Source of the DNA: Maridesulfovibrio sp.
Lineage (GTDB): Bacteria > Desulfobacterota > Desulfovibrionia > Desulfovibrionales > Desulfovibrionaceae
Length of the DNA: 64,000 bases
Assembly (NCBI RefSeq): GCF_963677005.1
Contig: NZ_OY781616.1
Location: 2,489,001 to 2,553,000, forward strand
Reading direction: 5' to 3'
Shown: piece after piece, positions 17,107 through 27,066 of the stretch
Numbering within the stretch: the first letter of the stretch is position 1
How the letters are laid out: each line of letters starts with the position of its first letter
Notes under the pieces: generated by a model
Databases searched by the model: none
What the model saw: only the letters and a program-made list of their open reading frames with translations
What the model was told of the DNA's origin: nothing
Program-made: the position numbers and the translations under genes

Positions 17107-17696
17107 GAAAGCTCCTCAGCCGCTCTTGCCCCGGCACCGGCAAGGGCTAATGCAGCTTCAAGGTTGCGGCGTTTTTTTATTTTCAGCGGATCCACCAGAG
17201 TCAGCGCATCCCTGGGGCAGGCTTCCACACAGGCAGGACCGCGGTCACGGTCATGGCACAGGTCGCACTTGCTGGCCAGCAGAGCCGGTTCAACGTGATA
17301 GGCATCGGGTTCAAGAGGGTCCGGCACGCGGCGCAGAACAGGACTGCCGTTTTTCCAGATCTGGGCCATTTCCATGGCTCCGAAGGGACATGCGGCAAGG
17401 CAGGTCTTACATCCTACGCAGAGGTCTTCGCGGACCTGCACACCTGAATCGGTGCGATAAATGGCCGAATTGGGACACACGGCCGCGCAGGGAGCATCCT
17501 CGCAATGACGGCAGCCGACCGGCACACAGACTTCAGCGGTCCGTACAAGATAAAGACGCGGAGACAGGGCGCCGTTAAGGCTGCCCACGGAAACTCCGCC
17601 CTGCAGATGGGCAGCAGCACAGGCCAGTTCACAGGCCCGGCAGCCGATGCATCTGGATGCGGTCGCCATAATAAAAGGGGTCAGACGCTTAGACAT
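17103..17696 (-). CDS. HycB-like polyferredoxin subunit (first copy)
   Basis: 197 residues with four Cys groups (CIGCRACELAC, CRHCEDAPCAAVC-type, CVGCKTCLAAC and CDLCHDRDRGPACVEAC) for four [4Fe-4S] clusters. Starts at 17696 because AAAGGAAG lies upstream, overlapping the 3' end of fdhF by 16 bases, and overlaps hydA by four. Predicted to relay electrons between FdhF and HydA. Confidence 0.85.
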   Translation of the reverse strand: MSKRLTPFIMATASRCIGCRACELACAAAHLQGGVSVGSLNGALSPRLYLVRTAEVCVPVGCRHCEDAPCAAVCPNSAIYRTDSGVQVREDLCVGCKTCLAACPFGAMEMAQIWKNGSPVLRRVPDPLEPDAYHVEPALLASKCDLCHDRDRGPACVEACPRDALTLVDPLKIKKRRNLEAALALAGAGARAAEELS

Positions 17697-19780
17697 GAAA
17701 GTTCTTCCTTTGTGGATACGGTCGCTGCTGTTTCGGCAGGTTCCCTGAATTTACGGATGGAAACGGCGCAGACTTTGAGCTGCGGCGTGCCGGTAACCGG
17801 ATCGGCCTCCGAGGTGGTGAGCATGTTCCCGGGACTTTCGGAAAAGTGAAAGGTCATAAAGACCAGCCCCTTGCGCACACGCCGTGTAACCCATGCACGC
17901 GCCCGCACGGTTCCCCTGCGGGAACTTATTTCAATGAGATCACCATCGGCAACGCCATACGTGGCAGCGTCATCCGGATGGATTTCAACCAGTTCCTCCG
18001 GCCAGGTTCCGGACAATCCGAAACAGCGCCGGGTCATGGTCGCAGTGTGATAATGAGCCACCACTCTGCCGGTGGTCAGGGTCAACGGATATTCGGCGTC
18101 CGGCAGTTCCGCCGGTTCCCGGTGGGTCAGGGGGACAAAACGTCCGGGACCGCGCATGCAGCTCCCGACATGGAGAATGGGTGTTCCCGGATGCGATTCA
18201 TCCGGGCAGGGCCACTGGATGCCCCCGGACTCAAGACGTTCATAGCTGATTCCGGCGTGTGTGGGAGTTACCCGGCGCATTTCGTCAAACACATCACAGG
18301 CTGTTGCATAACGTTCAGGTCGGCCGAGGAGCTTAAGCAGTCCGGCCAATATTTCCCAGTCCGGACGGCTTTCCCCGACAGGCTGAACTGCCCGGCGGAT
18401 ACGTTGAACACGGCGTTCCGTGCTGGTGAAGGTCCCGTCCTTTTCGGCGAAACTGGCACCGGGCAGGACAACGTCCGCCAATGCGGCTGTTTCGGTCAGG
18501 AAAATATCCTGCACAACCAGAAAATCAACATGGTGCAGACAATGCTCCACGTGAGTGATGTCCGGATCGCTGCGCATGGGATTTTCACCGAAAACAAACA
18601 GGCCCTTAAGCCGATCATCTTCAATCGCGTTCAGCATTTTGGGAATAGTCAGCCCCGGATCGGACGGCAGCTTTACGCCCCAGACGGACTCGAATGCTGA
18701 CCGGACTGAATCGTCCCCTACCGGACGATAGCCGGTCAGCACGTTGGGTAGAGCGCCCATATCGCAGGCGCCCTGCACATTGTTCTGGCCGCGCAGCGGG
18801 TTCACCCCGGTTTTGGGACGGCCGAGATTTCCTGTGAGCAAAGCGAGATTGGATACGGCAAGAACATTGTTGGTCCCTGTCGTATGCTGGGTTACGCCCA
18901 TGGTATAATAGAAGGAGGCGTTTGCCGATCCGGCAATAAGCCGGGCGGCCTTGCGGATATCATCAGCAGGCACCTCGGCGATGGCAGAGACGCTTTCGGG
19001 ATCGAACGATTGCAGTCCCTGCCTGAAGGCTTCGAAATCTTCGGTGGATGCAGCAATCTTTTCCACATCCGCAAGCCCTTCATCCAGAATCACGCGGGCA
19101 ATGGAAGACAGGAGCGGCGTGTCGGTTCCCGGACGCAGCCGAAGCCAGACATCAGCCTTGCGCGCGAGGTCTATCTCTCTGGGGTCCACGACAATCAGAG
19201 CGGCCCCCCTGCGCCTTGCCTCCAGCATGCCCAGCCCGATAATCGGATGGCATTCAGTGGTGTTGGTACCGATTGCGCAGACGCAGTCGCCCCTTCCCAT
19301 ATCCCACAGCTCACGAATGGAATTGGTCATGGAGCCGCTGCCAAGCGATGTGGCCAGTCCGGCCACGGTTGGAGCGTGTCAGAGACGGGCGCAGTGGTCT
19401 ATATTATTGCTTCCGAGCCCGGCACGGAAAAGTTTCTGGAAAAGATAGTTCTCTTCATTGGAGCACCGGGCACTGCTGAATCCGCCCACTGCCTGCGGTC
19501 CGTATTCGGCCACGATCCGGCCAAGCTTCCTAGCGACCAGATCAAGGGCCTCGTCCCACGAAGCAGGGACCAGTTCTCCGTTTTTGCGGATAAGAGGAGA
19601 GGTAAGGCGGTCCCGGTGGTGGACAAAATCAAAACCGAAACGTCCCTTGGAGCACAATGCCCCCTGATTGACGGACGGTTCCGGTCCGGGCTGAACACTC
19701 ACGATGCGCCCGTTTTCGACTTCCAATGATAGGGAACACCCGGCACCGCAATATGGACATGTTGTAGTCGTTCTTAACAT
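17681..19780 (-). CDS. fdhF: Selenocysteine formate dehydrogenase H-type catalytic subunit
   Basis: About 699 residues when the in-frame TGA at 19379-19381 is read as selenocysteine. The local reading CAR-L-U-HAPTVAGL fits E. coli FdhF CARVUHGPSVAGL exactly at the Mo/W ligand. N-terminal CPYCGAGC plus a later Cys bind a [4Fe-4S] cluster; MGVTQHTTGTNNV and the PLRGQNNVQGACDMGALP block are typical bis-MGD pterin segments, and the C-terminal dinucleotide-binding domain is complete. Interconverts formate and CO2. No signal peptide, so cytoplasmic. The ATG at 19780 is preferred; a TTG lies three codons upstream. Heads an operon with two HycB genes, hydA and a two-component system. Confidence 0.92.
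19350..19381 (-). promoter_or_regulatory. Sec codon and candidate bacterial SECIS hairpin in fdhF
   Basis: UGA at 19381-19379 is followed after 12 bases by a perfect six-base stem GTGGCC (19366-19361) / GGCCAC (19355-19350) with loop GGACT. A short stem with a G-rich loop at this distance after UGA is what SelB recognises in E. coli fdhF. Confidence 0.75.
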
Positions 19781-19791
19781 GCGGCTCAATT

Positions 19792-19807
19792 AGCATAAGG
19801 CATGCCA
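19792..19807 (-). promoter_or_regulatory. Candidate sigma54 (-24/-12) promoter of fdhF operon
   Basis: Minus strand TGGCATGCCTTATGCT has GG and GC separated by exactly 10 bases. The -24 half is perfect; the -12 half is ATGCT against TTGCA. Predicted start of transcription falls about one base before the fdhF ATG, which would make a nearly leaderless mRNA, so this remains uncertain. Confidence 0.5.
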
Positions 19808-19891
19808 CAAACCAAGCAGAGGCACAAAAAACCCAACATCCTGTAAACATGGTGTTTTATAAAAAAGTCTTTGTAACGGAAAAGCAGCGCA

Positions 19892-19941
19892 GTGCAATTG
19901 CACGGTTTTATTGCATGCAATAAAACTGCATTGCGTGCAAT
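19892..19941 (-). promoter_or_regulatory. Three palindromic activator sites upstream of fdhF
   Basis: GTGCAATTGCAC (19892-19903), TTTTATTGCATGCAATAAAA (19906-19925) and ATTGCGTGCAAT (19930-19941) are consecutive palindromes; the last two share TTGC-N2-GCAA. They lie 85 to 135 bases upstream of the candidate -24 element, the usual place for enhancer sites of NtrC-family proteins. The operon's own regulator gene is the likely binder. Confidence 0.6.
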
Positions 19942-20116
19942 AGACAAAATCTGGTGGACCGACACATGATTTCCTGTTGTCCTCTTCAATCTATGTCATT
20001 AGGCGAGCACCGGAGGAAGAATACAGTATTTGCAGAGCAAGTCACTCTGGCCTATAATTCTGACCGCGAACAAGGAAAACAATGACAACTCTATACTCCA
20101 GACAGGAGATAAACTT

Positions 20117-20716
20117 ATGAAAAGCATATGTATTTTTCTGGGCGCCAACCCCGGAAACGACCCTAAATACGCGCAGGCCGCCCGCAACATGGGCCGGGAA
20201 CTGGCCAGCCGCAAGATAAGAACCGTATACGGCGGTTCAAATATGGGACTTATGGGCATTCTGGCTCAAAGCGCACTTGAAGCCGGTGGGGAAGTAGTAG
20301 GCGTAATCCCGGAAAGCCTGGCCAAAAAAGTGGTCGCCCATAACGGATTGACCGACCTCCACGTCACCGACTCCATGCACGAAAGAAAAGCCCTCATGGC
20401 CGAACTTTCAGACGGGTTCATCGCCCTGCCCGGCGGAATTGGCACCATGGATGAGATTTTCGAAATCTTTACCTGGGCCCAGTTGGGATTTCACACCAAA
20501 CCGTGCGGACTGCTTAATCTTGACGGCTACTACGACAAGCTGATCGACTTTCTCGGCGGAGTTGTGAACGAAGGATTCCTGCGTACTGCACACAAGGAAA
20601 TGCTCATCACCGGAACTTCTCCGGCCCAGATACTTGATGCCTTCGGCAATTACGAAGCTCCGGTACTGAGCAAGTGGACCGAAAAGGACATGGCTCAGCC
20701 GTTGAAACGTCAATAG
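20117..20716 (+). CDS. LOG family protein (nucleotide 5'-monophosphate phosphoribohydrolase)
   Basis: 199 residues from ATG 20117 (AGGAGA about eight bases upstream). Carries the family motif GGIGTMDEIFE near residue 112 (PGGxGTxxE) and the N-terminal Rossmann start ICIFLGANPG with VYGGSNMGLMG. LOG enzymes cleave cytokinin-type or purine nucleoside monophosphates to the base and ribose 5-phosphate; in bacteria the physiological substrate is often unclear. Monocistronic, with a terminator at 20793. Confidence 0.88.
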   Translation: MKSICIFLGANPGNDPKYAQAARNMGRELASRKIRTVYGGSNMGLMGILAQSALEAGGEVVGVIPESLAKKVVAHNGLTDLHVTDSMHERKALMAELSDGFIALPGGIGTMDEIFEIFTWAQLGFHTKPCGLLNLDGYYDKLIDFLGGVVNEGFLRTAHKEMLITGTSPAQILDAFGNYEAPVLSKWTEKDMAQPLKRQ

Positions 20717-20792
20717 AGAACCGCAAAAGACAGAAAAGAACAAATGAACTGTCGGACCTGACGAGAACAGGAGCCGAAACGGTCTGTATCTT

Positions 20793-20827
20793 AATCCCTT
20801 TCCACTCTGCAGGAGAGGGATTTTTTT
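20793..20827 (+). terminator. Terminator after the LOG gene
   Basis: ATCCCTTTCC pairs with GGAGAGGGAT around an eight-base loop and is followed by seven T. Confidence 0.7.
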
Positions 20828-20996
20828 ATGCGCAAAAAACTTTTGCAACACATATCAGGGAAAAATAAAATCATAAAATTTGCCAAATCAAGGACTAAAA
20901 AATATATTTTTCGAAAAATACAATGTTGTGCTGGCCTAAACATCTCTATCTTAGTAAATAAGAGATTAAATAAGTATGCCGAGGAGGCTGTTGACA

Positions 20997-22199
20997 ATGC
21001 TGCAGAGCGATTATGTAGAGCTTGAAGACAGATACGGAGCGAACAACTACAACCCGCTGGATGTCGTAATCACGCAAGGTAAAGGCGTCTGGGTCCGGGA
21101 TGTTGACGGCAACAGATATATGGACTGTCTGTCCGCATATTCAGCTGTAAATCAGGGACACTGTCATCCGCGCATACGAAAGGCCCTTGTGGAGCAGGCT
21201 TCCAGGCTGACTCTTACATCACGGGCTTTCCGCAACGACCAGCTAGGTCTCTTCTACAGGGAACTCTGCGATCTCACCAACTCCCACAGGGTGCTGCCCA
21301 TGAACAGCGGCGCAGAAGCGGTGGAGACCGCAATAAAAGCCGTGCGCAAATGGGGCTACATGGTCAAGGGAGTTCCTGAAGATCAGGCTGAAATAATTGT
21401 CTGTTCCGACAATTTCCACGGACGCACAATCACCATAGTGGGGTTTTCCACCGATCCGGTAGCCCGCAGGGGATTCGGACCGTTCACCCCCGGATTCAGG
21501 GTCATACCTTTCGGGGACGCTGAAGCCCTCAGAAAAGCAATCACTCCCCGCACTGTAGCCTTTCTTGTCGAGCCCATTCAGGGTGAGGCAGGCGTCATAA
21601 TTCCCCCTTCCGGCTACCTGAAACAGGTCAGGGAAATATGTTCCTCAGCCAACGTGACACTTATTCTGGACGAAATACAGACAGGTCTCGGACGAACCGG
21701 AAAACTCCTTGCAGAAGAACATGAAGGAATAGAATCAGACCTGACTCTTGTCGGTAAAGCTCTTTCCGGAGGGTTCTATCCGGTTTCCGCAGTGCTCTCC
21801 AACAACGAAGTGCTTGAAGTGCTCCGTCCCGGAGAACACGGCTCCACCTTCGGCGGAAACCCGCTGGCCTGTGCTGTGGCACGGGAAGCGCTGAAAGTAC
21901 TTGTAGAGGAAGATATGATCGGCAACGCCGCCGCCATGGGGAAAAGGTTCATGGCCGGACTCAGGAAAATTAGAAATCCGTCAATTAAGGAAGTCCGTGG
22001 TAAAGGGCTGCTCATGGCAGTTGAATTCACTGATATTCCCGGCGGGGCAAGACCTTTTTGCGAAAAACTCAAGGCGAACGGACTGCTCTGCAAGGAAACC
22101 CATAACAACATCATACGGTTTGCACCTCCTCTTGTAATAACGGAGGATGAAGTGGACTGGGCACTGGACAGAATATCTTATACATTATCCAGCAAATAA
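20997..22199 (+). CDS. rocD: Ornithine aminotransferase-like class III transaminase
   Basis: 400 residues from ATG 20997, supported by GAGGAGG at 20981. Fold-type I PLP enzyme: [12 protein letters not shown] binds phosphate, FHGRT and [13 protein letters not shown] are typical, and the Schiff-base Lys lies in [18 protein letters not shown] and [11 protein letters not shown] near the start are characteristic of ornithine-oxo-acid transaminase, which makes glutamate semialdehyde from ornithine. Acetylornithine transaminase is the alternative, but the N-terminus favours ornithine. No arginine pathway genes adjoin it. Confidence 0.82.
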   Translation: MLQSDYVELEDRYGANNYNPLDVVITQGKGVWVRDVDGNRYMDCLSAYSAVNQGHCHPRIRKALVEQASRLTLTSRAFRNDQLGLFYRELCDLTNSHRVLPMNSGAEAVETAIKAVRKWGYMVKGVPEDQAEIIVCSDNFHGRTITIVGFSTDPVARRGFGPFTPGFRVIPFGDAEALRKAITPRTVAFLVEPIQGEAGVIIPPSGYLKQVREICSSANVTLILDEIQTGLGRTGKLLAEEHEGIESDLTLVGKALSGGFYPVSAVLSNNEVLEVLRPGEHGSTFGGNPLACAVAREALKVLVEEDMIGNAAAMGKRFMAGLRKIRNPSIKEVRGKGLLMAVEFTDIPGGARPFCEKLKANGLLCKETHNNIIRFAPPLVITEDEVDWALDRISYTLSSK

Positions 22200-22354
22200 C
22201 GTAATAATAAAGGACTAAAAGGAAAATTTAATTTACATGAAGCACAGTTAACTTTCCATTGGGCTGCAATACCACTGGTGTGGATACGGCAGACAATCTC
22301 CAGCCCGACACTTCCGTGTGTTTCATTTAACCGCATCCGGAGACTGATACAACC

Positions 22355-25300
22355 ATGCAGGGCAGAATACGTCTTACAAGATTCATCAGCGCGCTCGTTC
22401 TTGCCTTTATTGTGACAGCAGCACAAAATGCACAGGCATTTCAGCAGGATCTCAGATTCCGACGTTTTTCCCTGAACGACGGGCTGTCGCAATCATCTGT
22501 CTTATGCATGCTTCAGGACTCGAAAGGGTTCATGTGGTTCGGGACCTATGACGGTTTGAACCGGTATGACGGCCTGAATATCAAAATTTACTCCAATACC
22601 AAGTCTCCCGGATCGCTGACAGACTCCAACATCTGCGCACTGTATGAAGACAGCGCCGGCATGCTCTGGGTCGGCACCAAAAGCGGAGGTCTTAACTACT
22701 ACAACCGCAAAAACGACACCTTCGAGCATTTTCTTCCGGAACCGGACAACCCGGAATCCATTTCCGGCAAAAACGTAAGCTGCATATACGAGGACTCCAA
22801 AGGCAGACTCTGGGTAGGGACATACAACGGGCTCAACCGCTATGACCGGGCGAGCGGTAAATTCAAGCGCTTCCAGCACACAGACAACCCCGGAAGCATA
22901 AGCGGCAACGAAGTCAAATGCGTTTTCGAGGACCTGCAGGGTACCATCTGGGTGGGAACTGCAAGCGGACTCAACATGCTCCACGAACTGGAAGGCACAT
23001 TCGATAGATATCAGCCCGACCGTACAGGCAAAAATTCAATCTGCGACAACGCGGTCCTGTGTTTTTACCAGAAAAACCCAGGAAGTTTGTGGATCGGGAC
23101 CAAAAACGGCATTTCCATTTTCAATACGCACACCGGTAAATTCACAAATTTTTTCCGCTCTCTTGAAATCAACGACATATATGAAGACAACGCCGGCAAC
23201 CTCTGGCTAGGAACACTGGAGGGACTGGGCAAACGCTATCCGGAAACGGCTGAACTCAAACCGGAAGAGATGCGCTTCGCCTTTTTCAAGAACAACCAGC
23301 TTGATCCGCAGAGCCTCGGTGACAACAAGGTTACCTCAATTCTTGAAGACCAGTCCGGAGTCCTGTGGGTCGGCACCTACGCAGACGGATTGAGCATACT
23401 CACTCCCAAAATGCAGTCATTCGGACTTATAAACCGCCAGCCATGGAAGGAAAACACCATTCCGGGACGGCAGGTCAGCGCCGTGCTGGAAGACAGACAG
23501 GGACTCGTCTGGATAGGGACATATAAAAAAGGGATAAGTGTCTACAATCCTTCCGATGGAACTTTCACGAATTACAGCAGCAGATCTCCCGCGCCCTGGG
23601 ATCTGAGCGGAGACCGGATAAACTGCATCTTTCAGGACTCGTCCGGGCTGATATGGGTGGGGACCCGCAAAAAGGGTGTTTTTGTCATAGACAAGCAAAA
23701 AGGTGTTGTCGCCCGTTACCGCAGAAGCCTGAAAGATAAGAATTCCCTGAGCCAGGACAATGTATGGTGGATATACGAAGGCAGCATGGGCTATATCTGG
23801 GTAGGGACGAGCAAACAGGGATTGAACAGGCTTGACAGAAAGACCGGACTGTTCCGCCGTTACAAGCCGATACCCGGAAATCCCAGAAGCCTCGGACACA
23901 AGAGAGTCCGCAACATTTTTGAAGACAGCAGGCATAACCTCTGGATATGCACGAACGCCGGACTGGACCTGATGGACAGGAAGAGCGGCACTTTCAAGCA
24001 CTATTCCCATGACCAGAATAACCCTGAGTCCATTTCCAACAACAGGGTCACGCCTATTGCGGAAGCCGCGGACGGTTCTCTCTGGGTCGGCACAGACAAG
24101 GGACTGAACCGATTCGATCCGGTTTCGGGAATTTTTACCCGCATCACTGAAAAAAACGGGTTGGCCAATGACGGTATTCAGGGGCTGTGTATAGACAGCG
24201 AGGGCAAAATCTGGGTTTCCACATTCAAGGGTATTTCCGCACTTGATCCGGCCACAGGTAAAATTTGCAACTTCAGCCTTTCAGACGGGCTGCAGGGAAT
24301 TGAATTCTGGATAAATTCCTACAACAGGGGGCAAAGCGGCAGGATCTATTTCGGAGGTCTCAAAGGAATGAACATGTTCAACCCGAGAGACATCCGCACA
24401 AACCCCACCCCCCCGCCGGTTGTGATAACCGGCCTGAATATTATGAACACGCCGGCCTATCTGGGAACAAACATTTCCGAGACAAAGGAAATAACCCTGT
24501 CCTGGAAAGACCCTATGTTCACATTTTTCTTTGCCGCTCTGGACTACCAGAACCCCAGACTCAACAAGTACAGATACAAGCTTGAAGGCTTTCATAACAG
24601 CTGGATTGACGCATCTTCCGCCGGAACGGCAACCTTCACCAACTTCGACCATGGAGATTACGTTTTCCATGTAATAGCGTCCAACAGCGACGGGGTCTGG
24701 AACGAAACAGGAACCAGCCTGAAAATTCATATTATCCCGCCTTTCTGGAAGACCTGGTGGTTTGCAACACTCGCGCTTCTCGGCCTCATCCTGCTCCTGA
24801 TGCTGGCTGTGCATATACGCATACGGTCCATCCGCAAAAAAGGAGAGGAACTCAGTCGACTTGTTGAGGAAAAAACCGCCGACCTCAATGAAGAAATCAG
24901 CAATCACATGAAGACAGAGGAGCAGTTGGAGCAGGCCATCATCCAGGCCAAAGAGGCAAATGAGGCCAAAAGTTCATTTCTGGCCAGCATGAGCCACGAG
25001 ATACGCACTCCCCTTAACTCGATAATCGGCATAGCCGACCTGCTCAAACATACGGACATGTCCGAAGAACAGGCCGAGTACGTCAGCATTTTCGAATCAT
25101 CCGGCGAAATACTGCTTGCGATCATCAACGATATTCTGGACTTCTCTAAAATTGAAGCAAACCATGTGACCCTGGAACACATCTCCATGGACCTGCTGCA
25201 GGAAGTTGAATCGATAGTCGGCCTGCAGAATACGGCGGCCACGACCCGGGGAATAGACCTTGTCTGCCGGTTCAAGCCGGATGTACCGGAATTCGTTATC

Positions 25301-26482
25301 GGAGATCCCACGAGACTGCGCCAGATACTGCTGAATATTTTCTCAAACGCGGTGAAGTTCACCTCCTGCGGTCAGGTAAGCATTACGGTCGAGCGCAATT
25401 TTGCACACGGTCCCGATGACATCACGTTTGTTATCTCCGATACAGGCGTAGGTATAGTGCAGGATAAAATGGAAGCCATATTCGCCCCGTTCTCACAGGG
25501 AGACAGTTCGACAACACGTAAATTCGGCGGTTCCGGGCTGGGGCTCTCCATAAGCAAAAAACTGGCTGAACTCATGGGCGGAAGCATTACGGCATCCAGC
25601 ACTCCCGGGGAAGGAAGCACTTTTTCAGTGACCCTGCCGCTGCCCCGCGCCGGTATGACCTCCCCGCAGGTTGTTCGGGATCTGAATGGTGCCGAAGTTG
25701 TAGTAGCAGCCGTCAATAAAGACATCACGGCCTCACTGTGCGAAACAGTAAACAGCTTCAACGGCAATGCCACCCCATGCACCAATACCGAATCTCTCCG
25801 GGCTCTGCTCGCTCAGACCGGAGACAGAAAATGCGACCTGCTTATCTGCGACCTCGCCTTCGACGGAAGATCGGTTCTGGACACCTTGAAAATGCTGAGC
25901 AGTACAGGAGTAACACTTCCTCCGGTTCTCATGCTTCAAAAAGGGGCCAGCTTTGACCGTTCCAATCTGGAAAAAGGAATCTACGGAATGGGACTCACCC
26001 TGCCTCCGCCACGCAGACTGCTGCTGAGTACGGCGGCAAAACTGCTTGAAATCGACAGCGGAAAAGAAAGTGGTCGCGCAGGGACTGAACTCCCGAAGCT
26101 TCCGGAACTGAAAATCCTGCTGGCGGAAGACAATCTCTCCAACAGGGAACTCATAAGGCACTTCCTCAAACACTGCCCCACCACCCTGATCATGGCCTCA
26201 AATGGTGAGGAAGCACTCAAACTGGCGCAAAATGAAAAATTCGATATAATACTTCTGGATATGGAAATGCCGCTCATGGATGGTTATGAATTCATGCGCA
26301 GATTCCGTAGCCCCGGACATGGCCCGCAGGCTGGAATAATCGCGCTTACGGCACATGCCTCCGCAGACTTCAGGCAGAAATGCATTGATGCCGGGGCCGA
26401 TGAATTTCTTTCCAAACCGATTAAACAAAAAATCTTACTGCAGGCCATACTGGACCTGCATAACAGGCTGAGCAATGCGTAA
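22355..26482 (+). CDS. Hybrid two-component sensor with double beta-propeller (HTCS)
   Basis: 1375 residues. A signal peptide (FISALVLAFIVTAAQNAQA) is followed by 13-14 Reg_prop repeats of pattern GxLWVGTxxGLNRYD up to ~680, enough for two seven-bladed propellers. Next come a Y_Y_Y immunoglobulin-like domain, a membrane helix (~800-822), and a DHp with MSHEIRTPLNS (His near 880). An HATPase with GSGLGLSISKKL precedes a poorly conserved receiver-like segment (~1110-1220, LLICDLAFDG) and a full receiver (~1252-1370, IILLDMEMPL). There is no DNA-binding output, unlike Bacteroides HTCS proteins, so phosphate must pass to a separate protein. Ligand probably periplasmic; unknown. Overlaps the next gene by eight bases. 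Confidence 0.88.
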   Translation: MQGRIRLTRFISALVLAFIVTAAQNAQAFQQDLRFRRFSLNDGLSQSSVLCMLQDSKGFMWFGTYDGLNRYDGLNIKIYSNTKSPGSLTDSNICALYEDSAGMLWVGTKSGGLNYYNRKNDTFEHFLPEPDNPESISGKNVSCIYEDSKGRLWVGTYNGLNRYDRASGKFKRFQHTDNPGSISGNEVKCVFEDLQGTIWVGTASGLNMLHELEGTFDRYQPDRTGKNSICDNAVLCFYQKNPGSLWIGTKNGISIFNTHTGKFTNFFRSLEINDIYEDNAGNLWLGTLEGLGKRYPETAELKPEEMRFAFFKNNQLDPQSLGDNKVTSILEDQSGVLWVGTYADGLSILTPKMQSFGLINRQPWKENTIPGRQVSAVLEDRQGLVWIGTYKKGISVYNPSDGTFTNYSSRSPAPWDLSGDRINCIFQDSSGLIWVGTRKKGVFVIDKQKGVVARYRRSLKDKNSLSQDNVWWIYEGSMGYIWVGTSKQGLNRLDRKTGLFRRYKPIPGNPRSLGHKRVRNIFEDSRHNLWICTNAGLDLMDRKSGTFKHYSHDQNNPESISNNRVTPIAEAADGSLWVGTDKGLNRFDPVSGIFTRITEKNGLANDGIQGLCIDSEGKIWVSTFKGISALDPATGKICNFSLSDGLQGIEFWINSYNRGQSGRIYFGGLKGMNMFNPRDIRTNPTPPPVVITGLNIMNTPAYLGTNISETKEITLSWKDPMFTFFFAALDYQNPRLNKYRYKLEGFHNSWIDASSAGTATFTNFDHGDYVFHVIASNSDGVWNETGTSLKIHIIPPFWKTWWFATLALLGLILLLMLAVHIRIRSIRKKGEELSRLVEEKTADLNEEISNHMKTEEQLEQAIIQAKEANEAKSSFLASMSHEIRTPLNSIIGIADLLKHTDMSEEQAEYVSIFESSGEILLAIINDILDFSKIEANHVTLEHISMDLLQEVESIVGLQNTAATTRGIDLVCRFKPDVPEFVIGDPTRLRQILLNIFSNAVKFTSCGQVSITVERNFAHGPDDITFVISDTGVGIVQDKMEAIFAPFSQGDSSTTRKFGGSGLGLSISKKLAELMGGSITASSTPGEGSTFSVTLPLPRAGMTSPQVVRDLNGAEVVVAAVNKDITASLCETVNSFNGNATPCTNTESLRALLAQTGDRKCDLLICDLAFDGRSVLDTLKMLSSTGVTLPPVLMLQKGASFDRSNLEKGIYGMGLTLPPPRRLLLSTAAKLLEIDSGKESGRAGTELPKLPELKILLAEDNLSNRELIRHFLKHCPTTLIMASNGEEALKLAQNEKFDIILLDMEMPLMDGYEFMRRFRSPGHGPQAGIIALTAHASADFRQKCIDAGADEFLSKPIKQKILLQAILDLHNRLSNA

Positions 26483-26978
26483 ACTCACTCCCGTAGAGGC
26501 CAAATGGAATAAAACATTTCACATGCTCAGCGCCTGCCTTTGGGGAGGCGGTGCGTTCGCCATGGTGCTTCTGCACAGCATGTTTTCCCCGGTTTCGGGC
26601 GAAGCACTATACGGCAGGGATATCTGCTTAAAAATTATTGATCAGTATGTGGTAACCGCCGGTGCATTCGGCTGCCTCATCAGCGGTCTAATCTATGCGT
26701 TGATGAGCAATTGGGGCTTTTTCAAGTTCAAGTGGCTGATTATAAAATGGGCGGTCAACATCGGATTCATCGTTTTCGGATTCATTTTCTACATGCCCTG
26801 GCTGGACCATATGAGCAGACTTTCCGGAAATGCAAAGGAAATGGTTCTCCAAACCCCGGAATACCTGCGCAGCCAGACTTTGAACGAAATAACCTCCTTT
26901 GCGGTTTTCGGCTGTCTGGTCATGCTGGTCTGGCTCTCGGTTTTCAAACCATGGGGCAGGACATCCCCCGGAAAATAA
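26475..26978 (+). CDS. Hypothetical four-helix membrane protein
   Basis: 167 residues with four hydrophobic segments (ACLWGGGAFAMVLLHSM, VTAGAFGCLISGLIYAL, LIIKWAVNIGFIVFGFIF, SFAVFGCLVMLVWLSVF). Starts inside the last codons of the hybrid sensor gene, so both are coupled. Its layout resembles DUF2269-like integral membrane proteins, but no motif is decisive. Confidence 0.65.
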   Translation: MRKLTPVEAKWNKTFHMLSACLWGGGAFAMVLLHSMFSPVSGEALYGRDICLKIIDQYVVTAGAFGCLISGLIYALMSNWGFFKFKWLIIKWAVNIGFIVFGFIFYMPWLDHMSRLSGNAKEMVLQTPEYLRSQTLNEITSFAVFGCLVMLVWLSVFKPWGRTSPGK

Positions 26979-26997
26979 ATATGTATTTGATTGAAAA

Positions 26998-27043
26998 GAC
27001 AAGGCTCCATGCCTGCCGTGAAAGACGGGCAAGGAGCCTTGTC
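26998..27043. terminator. Bidirectional hairpin between convergent genes
   Basis: GACAAGGCTCC pairs perfectly with GGAGCCTTGTC over 11 bp, with a smaller inner stem (GCCTGCCGTG...GACGGGC). It separates the plus-strand membrane gene from the leftward nqr-associated genes. Confidence 0.7.
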
Positions 27044-27066
27044 AGACTGTAATAAGGTTTAATTGA

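Noticed and set aside
19379-19381. Stop codon splitting the formate dehydrogenase into two genes or a pseudogene
   Set aside because: The TGA lies exactly at the selenocysteine position (CARL-U-HAPTVAGL), with a downstream hairpin; read as Sec, the protein is full length.
22280-22355. sigma54 promoter before the hybrid sensor gene
   Set aside because: A GG-N10-GC match exists but the -12 half (ACGGCA) and -24 half are poor.
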